Shown piece after piece: positions 5,515 through 12,800 of a stretch of 13,184 bases of DNA; the stretch's first letter is position 1; the number at the start of each line of letters is the position of its first letter. The stretch covers positions 1-13,184 of the forward strand of contig LKNH01000041.1 of the NCBI GenBank assembly GCA_001564135.1, read 5' to 3'. Made by a program: the position numbers and the translations under genes. The notes under the pieces are model-generated. The model worked only from the letters and a program-made list of their open reading frames with translations. It did no database searches and was not told the DNA's origin. Source of the stretch: Halobacteriaceae archaeon Tc-Br11_E2g27 (GTDB lineage: Archaea; Halobacteriota; Halobacteria; Halobacteriales; Haloarculaceae).

Positions 5515-7926
5515 TCACGACAATGGCGGCTCTCGGGCAGAGTTGGCTACAACGAGCAGGCTACTGGTTGCCATCGCCAGCGCGGCAAACAGCGGATTCA
5601 ATAGCCCTGTCAGTGCCAGTGGAATCGCAATACCGTTGTAGACAAAGGCCCACGCAAGATTCTCTTTGATTCGCGTCCGGGTTCCCTTGGCGGTATCGAA
5701 CACTCGCGGAACCTGTCTGAGGTCACCATCAAGGACAATAGCATCGGCTGCGTCCGTTGCCAGTTGTGTTCCGCCTTCCACAGCGATACCCACATCAGCG
5801 ACAGCAAGTGCAGGAGCGTCGTTGCTGCCGTCACCGACCATTGCAACAGTCTCACTCGCTGCGAGTCGACGGACTGTTTCGGCTTTTCCATCCGGCGGAA
5901 CGCCGGCGAACACATCATCGACATGCTCGTGCTCCCGAAACCGCTCTGCTGCAGGCCCGTCATCTCCCGTCAGAACGATAATCCGGTGGCTTGGTCCAAT
6001 CGTAGTAATAACTGACTCCCACTCTTCACGCTCAACGTCGCCGACAGCAATCACACCGCGTGCTCTTCCGTTCCATCCAACAACGACTGGAACGTCCCCG
6101 CGCTGTCGTATCGATTCGATTTCCTCGACAAGTTCTGTCGAGATACTCATCCCCTCTGTCTCAAGAAGCGAGGGATGGCCAACAACCGTATATTCACCCT
6201 CAACGGTGGCCGAAACACCGCGTGGGAAGCGTTCAAACGAATCAAGAATTCCCTGGCTGGAGTCCGTCTCAGGCGTTGGGCCTCTGGTAAGGACTCCGTT
6301 GGACTGCTCTGTGAGGTGGTCAGTTCCACCATCAGTCACTGGTGTGGTCTCGTTGGCTTTCCCTGTAATTGCTGTGGCAATTGGATGAGTGGAAAACTGT
6401 TCAATCAGGGCGGCCCGCGTTAGGATATCCACGGACGTTCCGTCTTCCGAGACTGTTCCCTTCACAGACATTTCACCATCAGTCAGGGTACCAGTCTTAT
6501 CGAAGACAATCGTTTCGACGTCAGCGCTATGCTCAAACAGCGCCGGCGTCGTAACCACTATACCCTGGTTTGCCGCGGACTGCAGTCCCGAAGCAACGGC
6601 CAATGGGGTTGCAAGTCCCAGCGCACACGGGCAAGAGACGATCAGCACGGTAAGTGCTGTCAACATTGCGATCTGTGCCGACCCACCCGTGAGGAGAATT
6701 CCCCCTGCCGCCAGCGCGGCGATAACTAACACAAGCGGAACAAAAATCGTTGCCAGTGTATCAGCAACCCGCTGTGCACCGGGTTTTGTTGCCTGGATAT
6801 CCCACAACATCCCGACTACCCTATCAAGAGTGCTTTCGGCCTCTTCACCGGCAGTTATCACCATCGGTGCGTCGGTGACAACAGTTCCACCACGGACATC
6901 ATCACCCGGCCGTTTCGTCGTCGGAAGCGATTCGCCAGTGACGAGCGCTTCGTCGACAGCAGCAGTGCCCTCAGCGACAGTTCCATCTACCGGAATTCGT
7001 TCACCAGGTGTAACCCGGAGTTTCTCGCCTGGTTCGACCTCATCAATTGAGATGGTCTCACCATCGACCCTTGTTGCCTCATCAACTTGTAACTCAGTCA
7101 GGTCAGCAAGCAATCCTGCAGTCTGTCGTTTGATGCGAGACTCATAGTAGTTACCGACGGTGACAGCCATCACGACCACTATTGTCACGTCGTAGTACAG
7201 GTCAGACTCGCCCATGAAGATACGGCCAGTACTGTAGAGGTAGGCCGCGAGTGCAGCGATTGTGACCAATAAGTCGACGTTCGGTCGTCGTGCTCGGATG
7301 CTGATATACGCACCACGGAGCATCGGATAACCAGTGTAAAACAGAATAATCGAGGTGACGGCCGCAAGTTGCCCGTAGACGTACAATCCATCCCACTGCC
7401 CAAGGGTGACAATCGGGTCGAAGCCGAAATATGTCGGATACAGAAAGATGATATACCACGTCATCGCCATCATGCCAAAGAATCCACCGACAAGTAGGCG
7501 ACTGGCCATATCTGGGCCGGATGGAGTTGACTCACCCCGCTCTCTGGCAGTGTATCCGAGCTTCGAAAGGTCCTCAGTTACGTCATCTGTGGTTGTTTGT
7601 TCCGGGTCATAGCTTACTTTGACCGCTTCTGCAGCGTAACTGGCTTCTGCGTCATAGACGCCGCTTTTCTTTTGGGCAGTTGTCTCAAGAAAGACCTCAC
7701 ATGTCGCACAGTGCATCCCACCGACAGCAAGGTATGCCGTTTCAGCGTTATCAGGAAGCGACTGGGATTCCTCCGTGGCTTCCTGTGAGTTATACTCCTT
7801 GAGGTCGATATCGCCGAGGCTCTGATAGACCGATAGACAGCCCTGACAGCAAAAACGTCCGTCAACATCTGTGGCTGTTATTGGTGAATCGCCGACCGGT
7901 AATTCACAGAGTGTGCACTTGGTCAT
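5515..7926 (-). CDS. Copper-type P1B ATPase with CcoI/FixI-like N-terminus
   Basis: An 803-residue ATP-driven heavy-metal exporter of the membrane. N-terminal cysteine motifs are Cys4-x2-Cys7 and Cys26-Cys27-x2-Cys30 (as in CcoI/FixI/CopA2 pumps), then an HMA domain (about 64-130) with Cys73-x2-Cys76 in GGMHCATC. Eight membrane helices are predicted (about 141-163, 183-203, 216-235, 245-260, 391-413, 416-437, 753-774, 776-797). Catalytic elements are complete: TGES at 330, the CPC metal site at 432-434, DKTGTLT with phospho-Asp476, HP at 514-515, and GDGSNDAPAL at 698-707. Tyr763-Asn764 and Met785/Ser788-Ser789 in the last helices fit Cu+-specific (IB-1) pumps. CcoI-type pumps feed copper to heme-copper oxidases; the cba oxidase operon starts about 400 bases away, so oxidase assembly is the inferred role. 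Plain copper detoxification remains possible. Confidence 0.92.
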   Translation of the reverse strand: MTKCTLCELPVGDSPITATDVDGRFCCQGCLSVYQSLGDIDLKEYNSQEATEESQSLPDNAETAYLAVGGMHCATCEVFLETTAQKKSGVYDAEASYAAEAVKVSYDPEQTTTDDVTEDLSKLGYTARERGESTPSGPDMASRLLVGGFFGMMAMTWYIIFLYPTYFGFDPIVTLGQWDGLYVYGQLAAVTSIILFYTGYPMLRGAYISIRARRPNVDLLVTIAALAAYLYSTGRIFMGESDLYYDVTIVVVMAVTVGNYYESRIKRQTAGLLADLTELQVDEATRVDGETISIDEVEPGEKLRVTPGERIPVDGTVAEGTAAVDEALVTGESLPTTKRPGDDVRGGTVVTDAPMVITAGEEAESTLDRVVGMLWDIQATKPGAQRVADTLATIFVPLVLVIAALAAGGILLTGGSAQIAMLTALTVLIVSCPCALGLATPLAVASGLQSAANQGIVVTTPALFEHSADVETIVFDKTGTLTDGEMSVKGTVSEDGTSVDILTRAALIEQFSTHPIATAITGKANETTPVTDGGTDHLTEQSNGVLTRGPTPETDSSQGILDSFERFPRGVSATVEGEYTVVGHPSLLETEGMSISTELVEEIESIRQRGDVPVVVGWNGRARGVIAVGDVEREEWESVITTIGPSHRIIVLTGDDGPAAERFREHEHVDDVFAGVPPDGKAETVRRLAASETVAMVGDGSNDAPALAVADVGIAVEGGTQLATDAADAIVLDGDLRQVPRVFDTAKGTRTRIKENLAWAFVYNGIAIPLALTGLLNPLFAALAMATSSLLVVANSAREPPLS

Positions 7927-7954
7927 TGTCGAGTGTGGGCCACTTGTTCGTGAT

Positions 7955-7965
7955 TTTCATTGAAA
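7955..7965. repeat. Short inverted repeat upstream of the copper ATPase
   Basis: TTTCA and TGAAA around a single T, 29-39 bases before the ATPase start codon, where a TATA box would be expected. A better TATA candidate (TTTAATCT on the minus strand, near 7977-7984) lies farther upstream and would give a leader of about 25-30 bases. The repeat could be a repressor site or chance. Confidence 0.25.
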
Positions 7966-8025
7966 CCGCAAAGCAATAGATTAAACGGAGGAAGTAACGT
8001 GGTCAATGGTGATTAAGCACCCTCG

Positions 8026-8229
8026 TTAGTGTGAGGGAGTCTCTGAACGACCATTCGAGTCCTCAAGGGCGCCGAACATGAGCATGAGGAATCCAGCAAT
8101 GTAAAAGATGCTGAACAGACTCATTGCACCAAGGTACGTCGGCATCCGACCACTCATCGCTGCGTAGATGCCGACAGGGATAAGTGCCAACAATGCGAGT
8201 GCCGCAACGTGGTATGCTTCGTAGTCCAT
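8026..8229 (-). CDS. Small two-helix membrane protein beside the ba3 oxidase operon
   Basis: A 67-residue protein with two predicted membrane helices (about 7-25 and 33-54), a short basic loop SGRMP between them, and a polar acidic tail. I do not recognise a named family. The start at 8229 is well supported by the TATA box 28 bases upstream. It is transcribed divergently from cbaD, with 106 bases between the two start codons, and is followed after about 100 bases by the copper ATPase on the same strand. This position between the ATPase and the oxidase suggests a small accessory or assembly subunit of the oxidase or a copper-handling partner, but it has no Cys and the one Met-rich patch (FLMLMFG, within helix 2) is not a clear metal site. 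The role is inference from context only. Confidence 0.75.
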   Translation of the reverse strand: MDYEAYHVAALALLALIPVGIYAAMSGRMPTYLGAMSLFSIFYIAGFLMLMFGALEDSNGRSETPSH

Positions 8230-8249
8230 TGATTACCCATATTTAGAGG

Positions 8250-8265
8250 GTGTTTATTTAAACAC
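8250..8265 (-). promoter_or_regulatory. TATA box inside a 16-bp palindrome (divergent promoter region)
   Basis: GTGTTTA-TT-TAAACAC is an inverted repeat with perfect 7-base arms. On the minus strand its core TTTAAATA is a strong TATA box about 28 bases before the ATG at 8229. A protein bound to the palindrome would compete directly with TBP, which suggests repression; it lies about 70 bases upstream of cbaD and could affect both directions. Confidence 0.6.
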
Positions 8266-8301
8266 TTTCTCCAGTTCTCGGGCGGTGGGAACGGCGGTAC
8301 C

Positions 8302-8309
8302 TTCTTAAC
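8302..8309 (+). promoter_or_regulatory. TATA-like element of the cba operon
   Basis: TTCTTAAC, centred about 31 bases before the cbaD start codon. A leader of a few bases to about ten is expected, just enough to include the ribosome-binding site at 8326-8333. Confidence 0.45.
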
Positions 8310-8325
8310 TGGAGGGACCCGTAAC

Positions 8326-8333
8326 GAGGTGAT
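8326..8333 (+). promoter_or_regulatory. Shine-Dalgarno site of cbaD
   Basis: GAGGTGAT shortly before the ATG at 8336. The spacing is short (about 4 bases after the GGTG core), so its strength is uncertain. Confidence 0.5.
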
Positions 8334-8335
8334 AT

Positions 8336-8521
8336 ATGGCTACAGAACAACCTGCTGCAGACCATACGGATGATATTCAGCGTGAGATAGGTCACGATGA
8401 ATACAATCCAGTCGGAACGCTGGCGTTGGTATTCATCTACTTCGTAATCGTATCCATGCTGTGGATATTCGTCTACTTCGTTGAATTCCTTGGTCGCATA
8501 TCACCAATGGTGGTGTTCTAA
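8336..8521 (+). CDS. cbaD: Small subunit of ba3-type cytochrome oxidase (CbaD-like)
   Basis: A 61-residue protein with a polar, acidic N-terminal 23 residues and one membrane helix (about 26-50) containing FIYFVIVSMLWIFVYF. Position, size and single helix match the small subunit (CbaD; compare subunit IIa of Thermus ba3 oxidase) that packs against subunits I and II and stabilises the complex in the membrane. It is first in the operon, 3 bases before cbaB. Sequence similarity in such a short helix is weak evidence, so the name rests mainly on operon position: the order D-B-A-E corresponds to the four-subunit ba3 oxidase described from Natronomonas pharaonis. Confidence 0.8.
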   Translation: MATEQPAADHTDDIQREIGHDEYNPVGTLALVFIYFVIVSMLWIFVYFVEFLGRISPMVVF

Positions 8522-8524
8522 ACG

Positions 8525-9088
8525 ATGGAGATCCACAAATACGAGAAAATCTGGTTCGCTGCTGCGCTCGTGATGGTGGTACTGTTTATTTCTAGTGTCG
8601 CCTACGGCGCAGTTGGTGCTGGCATCCAGATGGTTGATGATGAAGGTGGAGAGATTAACCCGAATGAAATTGGTGAACATCCAAAGTTCGAGGGGTTCCA
8701 GGATGTTGCCGGAACTGAAGCGTCCGTAACACAGGTGAATGAATCCCACTACGAAGCACAAATTCAGGCCAACCATCCCAATTTCTTCCCAGGGGAAATA
8801 ACGATCCCTGAAGGGTCGACTGTGACATTCTATATCACTGCAGGCGATGTCATTCACAGCTACGACATCGTCGGAACAAATGTTAACACGATGGTTATCC
8901 CCGGACAAATTGCTGAGATAACCGCAGAGTTCGAGGAGCCGAAAGAGTACGGCGTCATCTGTACCGAATACTGCGGTGAACTGCATCACGAAATGGAGGG
9001 GAAAGTAAACGTTGTCTCACAGGAGGAATGGGATGAAAACTACACGGATGATTTGATAACCATAGACGAACGCGGAGGTGACAACTAA
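8525..9088 (+). CDS. cbaB: ba3-type cytochrome oxidase subunit II (CuA domain)
   Basis: Subunit II takes electrons from a soluble or lipid-anchored blue copper protein (halocyanin in haloarchaea) at its binuclear CuA centre and passes them to subunit I. The 187-residue protein has one N-terminal membrane helix (about 9-30), so the cupredoxin domain (about 75-165) faces outward. The CuA ligands are complete: His111, Cys146, Cys150, His154 and Met157 (CTEYCGELHHEM). These are each three residues below the Thermus ba3 numbering (114, 149, 153, 157, 160). One helix rather than two is typical of ba3-type subunit II. An acidic insert (about 38-62) fits an extracellular halophilic protein. It lies 3 bases after cbaD, and its TAA shares one base with the ATG of cbaA, so translation is coupled. 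Confidence 0.95.
   Translation: MEIHKYEKIWFAAALVMVVLFISSVAYGAVGAGIQMVDDEGGEINPNEIGEHPKFEGFQDVAGTEASVTQVNESHYEAQIQANHPNFFPGEITIPEGSTVTFYITAGDVIHSYDIVGTNVNTMVIPGQIAEITAEFEEPKEYGVICTEYCGELHHEMEGKVNVVSQEEWDENYTDDLITIDERGGDN
9074..9081 (+). promoter_or_regulatory. Shine-Dalgarno site of cbaA
   Basis: GGAGGTGA inside the end of cbaB, 6 bases before the ATG at 9088. It sets the cbaA start at the TAATG overlap with the cbaB stop. Confidence 0.75.
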
Positions 9089-10878
9089 TGGGAGTGTTCG
9101 CAGATAGATATCCAGACGAAGCAAAAGTCGTTCGAGCAGCGCTTGCGAGTTCGTTCCTCGCGCTTCTAATCGGCGGAGCCATGGGGCCGCTTCAGACGCT
9201 CCATAGAATTGATTATCTCCGGATTATGCCGAGCGAAAGTTATTACACCGTGCTCACGCTCCACGGTGTTGCCCTTGTTATTTTGTTTACCATCTTTTTC
9301 CTAGTCGGATTCTATCAGTGGGCGGTTACCGATAGCCTTGACAGACCGGCTGAGGATATCCGGTTTACATGGCTCTGGTACGGACTGATGTCACTCGGTG
9401 CGCTGATGGCATCGCTTGCAATCCTCGGTGGCTTTACCGATGCGACTGACATCAGTGCAAGCGTGCTCTTTACGTTCTACGCGCCGCTTGAAGCACATTG
9501 GCTGTTTTATGTCGGCTTAACCACATTCATTATCGGTACGTGGCTTGCCGGTGCCGACTGGTTCCGCTCATGGTGGAACTGGAAAAAAGAAAACAAAGGA
9601 GAGAAAACGCCGCTGCGGACCTTTATGGTCCTGACGACGATGCTGATGTGGTATCTTGCGACCATCGGCGTCGCCTCTGCTGTGTTGTTCTTCTTGCTCC
9701 CGTGGTCGCTGGGTATCGTCGACAGCGTCAATCCACTGTTGACACGGACGCTGTTCTGGTACTTCGGCCACCCAGTTGTGTACTTCTGGCTGCTGCCAGT
9801 CTACATGATTTGGTACGTTATTCTCCCACAGATTGCCGGTGGTCGACTGTTCAGTGACGCACTCGCACGAATTGTGTTCGTCCTCTTCCTCGTGCTTTCG
9901 GTGCCAGTCGGTATTCACCACCAGTATCTCGATCCTGGGATTGCGGAAGGGTTCAAGTTCCTCTCCGCATCGAACACGATGTTCCTCCTCCTGCCAAGCC
10001 TGCTGACAGCATTTACTGTCGTTGCAAGCATCGAACACGGTGCTCGTCAACGTGGCGGTGAAGGTTACTTCCGCTGGCTCACTGTCTTGCCATGGCGAAA
10101 TCCAGCCTTCACCGGGATGGCGCTTGCAGGCTTGATGTTCGCCGCAGCAGGATTCTCCGGCATGGTCAACGCCGGAATGAACCTGAACTACCTCGTGCAC
10201 AACACAATGTGGGTTCCAGGCCACTTCCACCTGACAGTCGGGACGGCGGTGGCGCTAACGATTATGGCGGTCACCTACTGGTTCCTCCCACGAATTACTG
10301 GTAATCCGATATTCAGCATGCGCCTGGGTCTCGTTCAGGTGCTCACCTGGTTCGTTGGGATGGTACTGATGAGTAACGCGATGCACCGCGTGGGTGTCGG
10401 TGGCGAACCACGCCGGACTGCTGACCCGTTCTACGATTTCGAATTTGAGGGAGTTATTGGCAGCATTGGGGAGCTTCACCTCCAGATTGGTCTGGGGGCT
10501 CTCATACTCACGCTCTCGCTGGTGCTGTTCTTTATCCACCTCATCTTCTCGTGGTTCGGCATCAGTTCGACGACGAAGATTACGTCGGAAGCGGCGATTA
10601 GAAAACCACTGTCAGGAAAAGAGCATGCACCTGCAGTGCTTGAAAACTTCCGACTATGGGTTGCGATTGCAGCCGTGTTGATTGTCCTCGTGTACACGAT
10701 ACCAATTGCATCAATCATCGTTGATGGTGGCCTGTTCGGACCGGACGTTGCGCCGGTGAGACCGGACCACGCGCCGCTATTTGGCCTATCAGGACTGTCA
10801 CTTAGCACAGAGTGGCTCGTTGCGGGCGCAGCCGGTGCTGTCGGCGCTATCGCTGCAATAGCAGGGGTGTTGCGATGA
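9088..10878 (+). CDS. cbaA: ba3-type cytochrome oxidase subunit I (heme-copper oxidase, B family)
   Basis: Catalytic subunit of a terminal oxidase that reduces oxygen to water and pumps protons. The 596-residue protein is made mostly of membrane helices (about 13). Heme and CuB ligands are all visible: His59 and His381 for the low-spin heme, His379 for the high-spin heme, and His228, His277 and His278 for CuB. Tyr232 is the residue cross-linked to His228. Except for His59, these sit five residues below their Thermus ba3 equivalents. GHPVVY instead of GHPEVY shows the lack of the D-channel glutamate of A-type oxidases, so this is a B-family enzyme with a single proton path. A lysine-rich cytoplasmic loop (WKKENKGEK) lies near residue 170. 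It overlaps cbaB (TAATG) and cbaE (ATGA). Confidence 0.96.
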   Translation: MGVFADRYPDEAKVVRAALASSFLALLIGGAMGPLQTLHRIDYLRIMPSESYYTVLTLHGVALVILFTIFFLVGFYQWAVTDSLDRPAEDIRFTWLWYGLMSLGALMASLAILGGFTDATDISASVLFTFYAPLEAHWLFYVGLTTFIIGTWLAGADWFRSWWNWKKENKGEKTPLRTFMVLTTMLMWYLATIGVASAVLFFLLPWSLGIVDSVNPLLTRTLFWYFGHPVVYFWLLPVYMIWYVILPQIAGGRLFSDALARIVFVLFLVLSVPVGIHHQYLDPGIAEGFKFLSASNTMFLLLPSLLTAFTVVASIEHGARQRGGEGYFRWLTVLPWRNPAFTGMALAGLMFAAAGFSGMVNAGMNLNYLVHNTMWVPGHFHLTVGTAVALTIMAVTYWFLPRITGNPIFSMRLGLVQVLTWFVGMVLMSNAMHRVGVGGEPRRTADPFYDFEFEGVIGSIGELHLQIGLGALILTLSLVLFFIHLIFSWFGISSTTKITSEAAIRKPLSGKEHAPAVLENFRLWVAIAAVLIVLVYTIPIASIIVDGGLFGPDVAPVRPDHAPLFGLSGLSLSTEWLVAGAAGAVGAIAAIAGVLR

Positions 10879-11087
10879 ACCGGCCCAGCACCGCTGGACT
10901 GCTGGTCCTGCTGGCCTTTGCAGTCCCCGTTGTCATCGAAGCACACACCGTGCTTGCCTATCTTGGGATTGACATTCCAGTGAATGTCTACTATCCCGCC
11001 TCAGTCGCTTTGGTGCTCCTCATCGTCGGTGTGCTCATGCTCTTGCCTAAGAACGGAGCGGACTCGGGAAAGGCGACTGAAGCATAG
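10875..11087 (+). CDS. cbaE: Small subunit of ba3-type cytochrome oxidase (CbaE-like)
   Basis: A 70-residue protein with two hydrophobic segments (about 7-29 and 36-57) and a polar tail ending KATEA. It is last in the operon, and its ATG overlaps the cbaA stop (ATGA), so it is translated by coupling. Position and size match CbaE, the fourth subunit of the Natronomonas ba3 complex. Residue-level motifs are lacking, so the assignment is by gene order and membrane topology. No halocyanin gene follows; the next gene, 69 bases on, encodes an unrelated coiled-coil protein. Confidence 0.75.
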   Translation: MNRPSTAGLLVLLAFAVPVVIEAHTVLAYLGIDIPVNVYYPASVALVLLIVGVLMLLPKNGADSGKATEA

Positions 11088-11156
11088 GCAGATTCTATCA
11101 TCTGTTCGAACATATGGTTTGATATGATTGGGTTCCGATAGTTACGACTGGATACA

Positions 11157-11708
11157 ATGGCCGAAGAAAACCCCATCACGACTGCATTCGAAATCCAGCG
11201 ACAGACCCTCGAACAGAGTCAAAAAGCGCTTGAACAGTCTATCGAGTTCCAAAAGGAACTGAGCGAAGCACTTTCAGGCGGTATCGATGAAGGTGTCGAA
11301 GCACAGCAACGAACCGTCGAGATAACCCGCAATGCCCTCGACCGGTATCTCGAAGCGATTGAATCGTCCGTCCCTGGTTCCGAATCCGGTATTGCACAGA
11401 TTCGGGATGCGATGGACGAACAGTTCGAAGCACTCGATGAGGCGGGTGAAGAAGCCGCTTCGATGGCTGAAGAAGGTCTAGAAGAGTACGGTGACCTTTC
11501 CGAAACCTATCTAGAAACACTGGGCGAGCAGCTAAAGTTGTTACAGGAGACTCACGAAGACCTCGAAGCACAAACAGTCGAGTTTGTCGAGGAGACCGAA
11601 TCACAGCTTGAAGAGTTACAGGAAGAAGCCGAAGGACAGATTGAAGAACAAATTGAGCGGATTCAAGAACAGACCGACCAGCTTCGACAGCAGGTAGAAG
11701 AAGAGTAA
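11157..11708 (+). CDS. Acidic coiled-coil protein, possibly phasin-like
   Basis: A 183-residue soluble protein, almost wholly helical, with no Cys or Trp and no membrane segment. Residues 1-70 form an amphipathic helical region rich in Gln and Glu (FEIQRQTLEQSQKALEQ), a short break at SVPGSESG (72-79) follows, and residues 80-183 are a long acidic coiled coil. The opening pattern (aromatic-Glu-x-Gln-Arg, then EQS repeats and EFQK) resembles haloarchaeal phasins, which coat polyhydroxyalkanoate granules, but no pha gene is in the window and coiled coils are easily misassigned. AT-rich DNA at about 11111-11127 may hold its TATA box. It is convergent with fen, 27 bases apart. Other possibilities are a structural or chaperone-like helical bundle. 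Confidence 0.8.
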   Translation: MAEENPITTAFEIQRQTLEQSQKALEQSIEFQKELSEALSGGIDEGVEAQQRTVEITRNALDRYLEAIESSVPGSESGIAQIRDAMDEQFEALDEAGEEAASMAEEGLEEYGDLSETYLETLGEQLKLLQETHEDLEAQTVEFVEETESQLEELQEEAEGQIEEQIERIQEQTDQLRQQVEEE

Positions 11709-11735
11709 CTTGGTTTCCGCTCGTTCACCGGGAAT

Positions 11736-12713
11736 TTACGTCCAGTTGTCCAGTCCCGTCTGGACGAGAGTGTCTTCGATTCGTTCGAACCCACGGGAGA
11801 CCTCATCCGGAGAGACTTCCCACTGGTCGATAACGAACTCACGAGCGGCGTCGACATCCGGTGAGATGTCGGTGGAGACATCGACATCCCGCACATTCGG
11901 CTGGAGGAACAAATTACGAATTCGGTCGACATGTGCAATCTCTTCTCCCCGGTGTTTGAGTACGGCATCGATGGTGTCGTGTTCTTTGATAAGTTTCACG
12001 CCAGTTTTTGGGCCGATACCAGTGATACCGTCATTAAAATCAGTGCCACAGAGAATTGCAACGTCGACAAGTTGCTCCCAGGTAATCTCGTGTGTCGCAA
12101 GCGTCTTCTCGAAATCCATCAGTTCCGGGTCGCCTTTGCTGGTCAACTGCCGAAGTGTGTACGGTGCCCCAAACAACAGCGCGTCGTAATCTTCCGTTCC
12201 GGCGTAATCGACGGTTCCGCTCCTAGCCATATGCGCACATTGAGATTCCCCTTCCGCTGGAGCCTCAACAATCGGTACGTCCAGCAAAGCAAGCAACTCA
12301 CGAGTCGTGTCCAGAATAGTCTCCGTCAGCCGCTGTGTGCGAGATTCGAGTCGGGCAACAGCAACTGGGTCTCCTTTTTCACGCGCGCTTTCGAGCTGGT
12401 TCTCATACTGCTCACGTTGTGCCCGCCGGTCGGCTATCTCATCTGCTTTCAGGTCAGTCACAGCCCCATCAAAGACAAACACAGGCGTCAAGTCGTGAGC
12501 AAAGAATTTTGGAAGCCCCTGAACAATGCCAATCAAATTTGCAACTTCCGTTCCGTCGTCAGTAGTGTATGCCGACTCGCTTGTCCACTTGACGGTCGTT
12601 GTCAGGTACCGATATAACCAGTTGTGTGCATCGACCGCAACGGTCGACCCCTCAAGCGAATCAAACGAAATCTCTTCGATAGCAGCGAGCTGTCGAAGGT
12701 CTGCATTTCCCAT
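11736..12713 (-). CDS. fen: Flap endonuclease 1
   Basis: A 325-residue structure-specific nuclease that removes 5' flaps during Okazaki-fragment processing and long-patch base-excision repair, in the cytoplasm at the replication fork. The N (1-100) and I (about 125-240) nuclease regions carry the metal-binding acids: Asp28 in VDAHNW, Asp82 in FDG, Glu154 and Glu156 in APAEGESQ, Asp175 and Asp177 in GTEDYD, and Asp225 in CGTDFNDG. A helix-hairpin-helix (GITGIGPKTGVKLI, 229-242) binds duplex DNA. The C-terminal QTGLDNWT (318-325) is the PIP box that docks on PCNA. Length is normal for archaeal FEN1. The start, MGNADLRQLA, is the usual one, and Gly2 must follow Met for activity in this family. 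A TATA-like element lies about 32 bases upstream. Confidence 0.97.
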   Translation of the reverse strand: MGNADLRQLAAIEEISFDSLEGSTVAVDAHNWLYRYLTTTVKWTSESAYTTDDGTEVANLIGIVQGLPKFFAHDLTPVFVFDGAVTDLKADEIADRRAQREQYENQLESAREKGDPVAVARLESRTQRLTETILDTTRELLALLDVPIVEAPAEGESQCAHMARSGTVDYAGTEDYDALLFGAPYTLRQLTSKGDPELMDFEKTLATHEITWEQLVDVAILCGTDFNDGITGIGPKTGVKLIKEHDTIDAVLKHRGEEIAHVDRIRNLFLQPNVRDVDVSTDISPDVDAAREFVIDQWEVSPDEVSRGFERIEDTLVQTGLDNWT

Positions 12714-12741
12714 ACCTGTTCATATAGTCGAATCCGCTTTT

Positions 12742-12748
12742 GTATATC
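12742..12748 (-). promoter_or_regulatory. TATA-like element of fen
   Basis: GATATAC on the minus strand, centred about 32 bases before the ATG at 12713, within the 87-base gap behind the permease gene. A second AT-rich patch nearer the start (about 12721-12726) is too close to act as a TATA box. Confidence 0.45.
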
Positions 12749-12800
12749 GGTGTACGTCCGGGATAGTGGCCGCATTGACCAACACTACACTAACTGAAAA

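Noticed and set aside
5666..7147. Two long plus-strand open frames (5666-6388 and 6389-7147) opposite the copper ATPase
   Set aside because: They are Ser/Thr/Pro-rich antisense shadows of a gene whose P-type ATPase motifs are complete in the other strand; no promoter, ribosome site or recognisable domain.
9568..10230. 220-residue minus-strand frame opposite cbaA
   Set aside because: Its His/Glu/Gln-rich composition is what the complement of membrane-protein codons gives; cbaA has every heme and copper ligand.
11105..11127. TTCGAA and CATATG palindromes before the coiled-coil gene
   Set aside because: Six-base palindromes are expected by chance; no longer symmetry links them.
11931..12617. 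228-residue plus-strand frame opposite fen
   Set aside because: The minus-strand FEN1 has all catalytic acids and a PIP box; the plus frame has no coherent domain.
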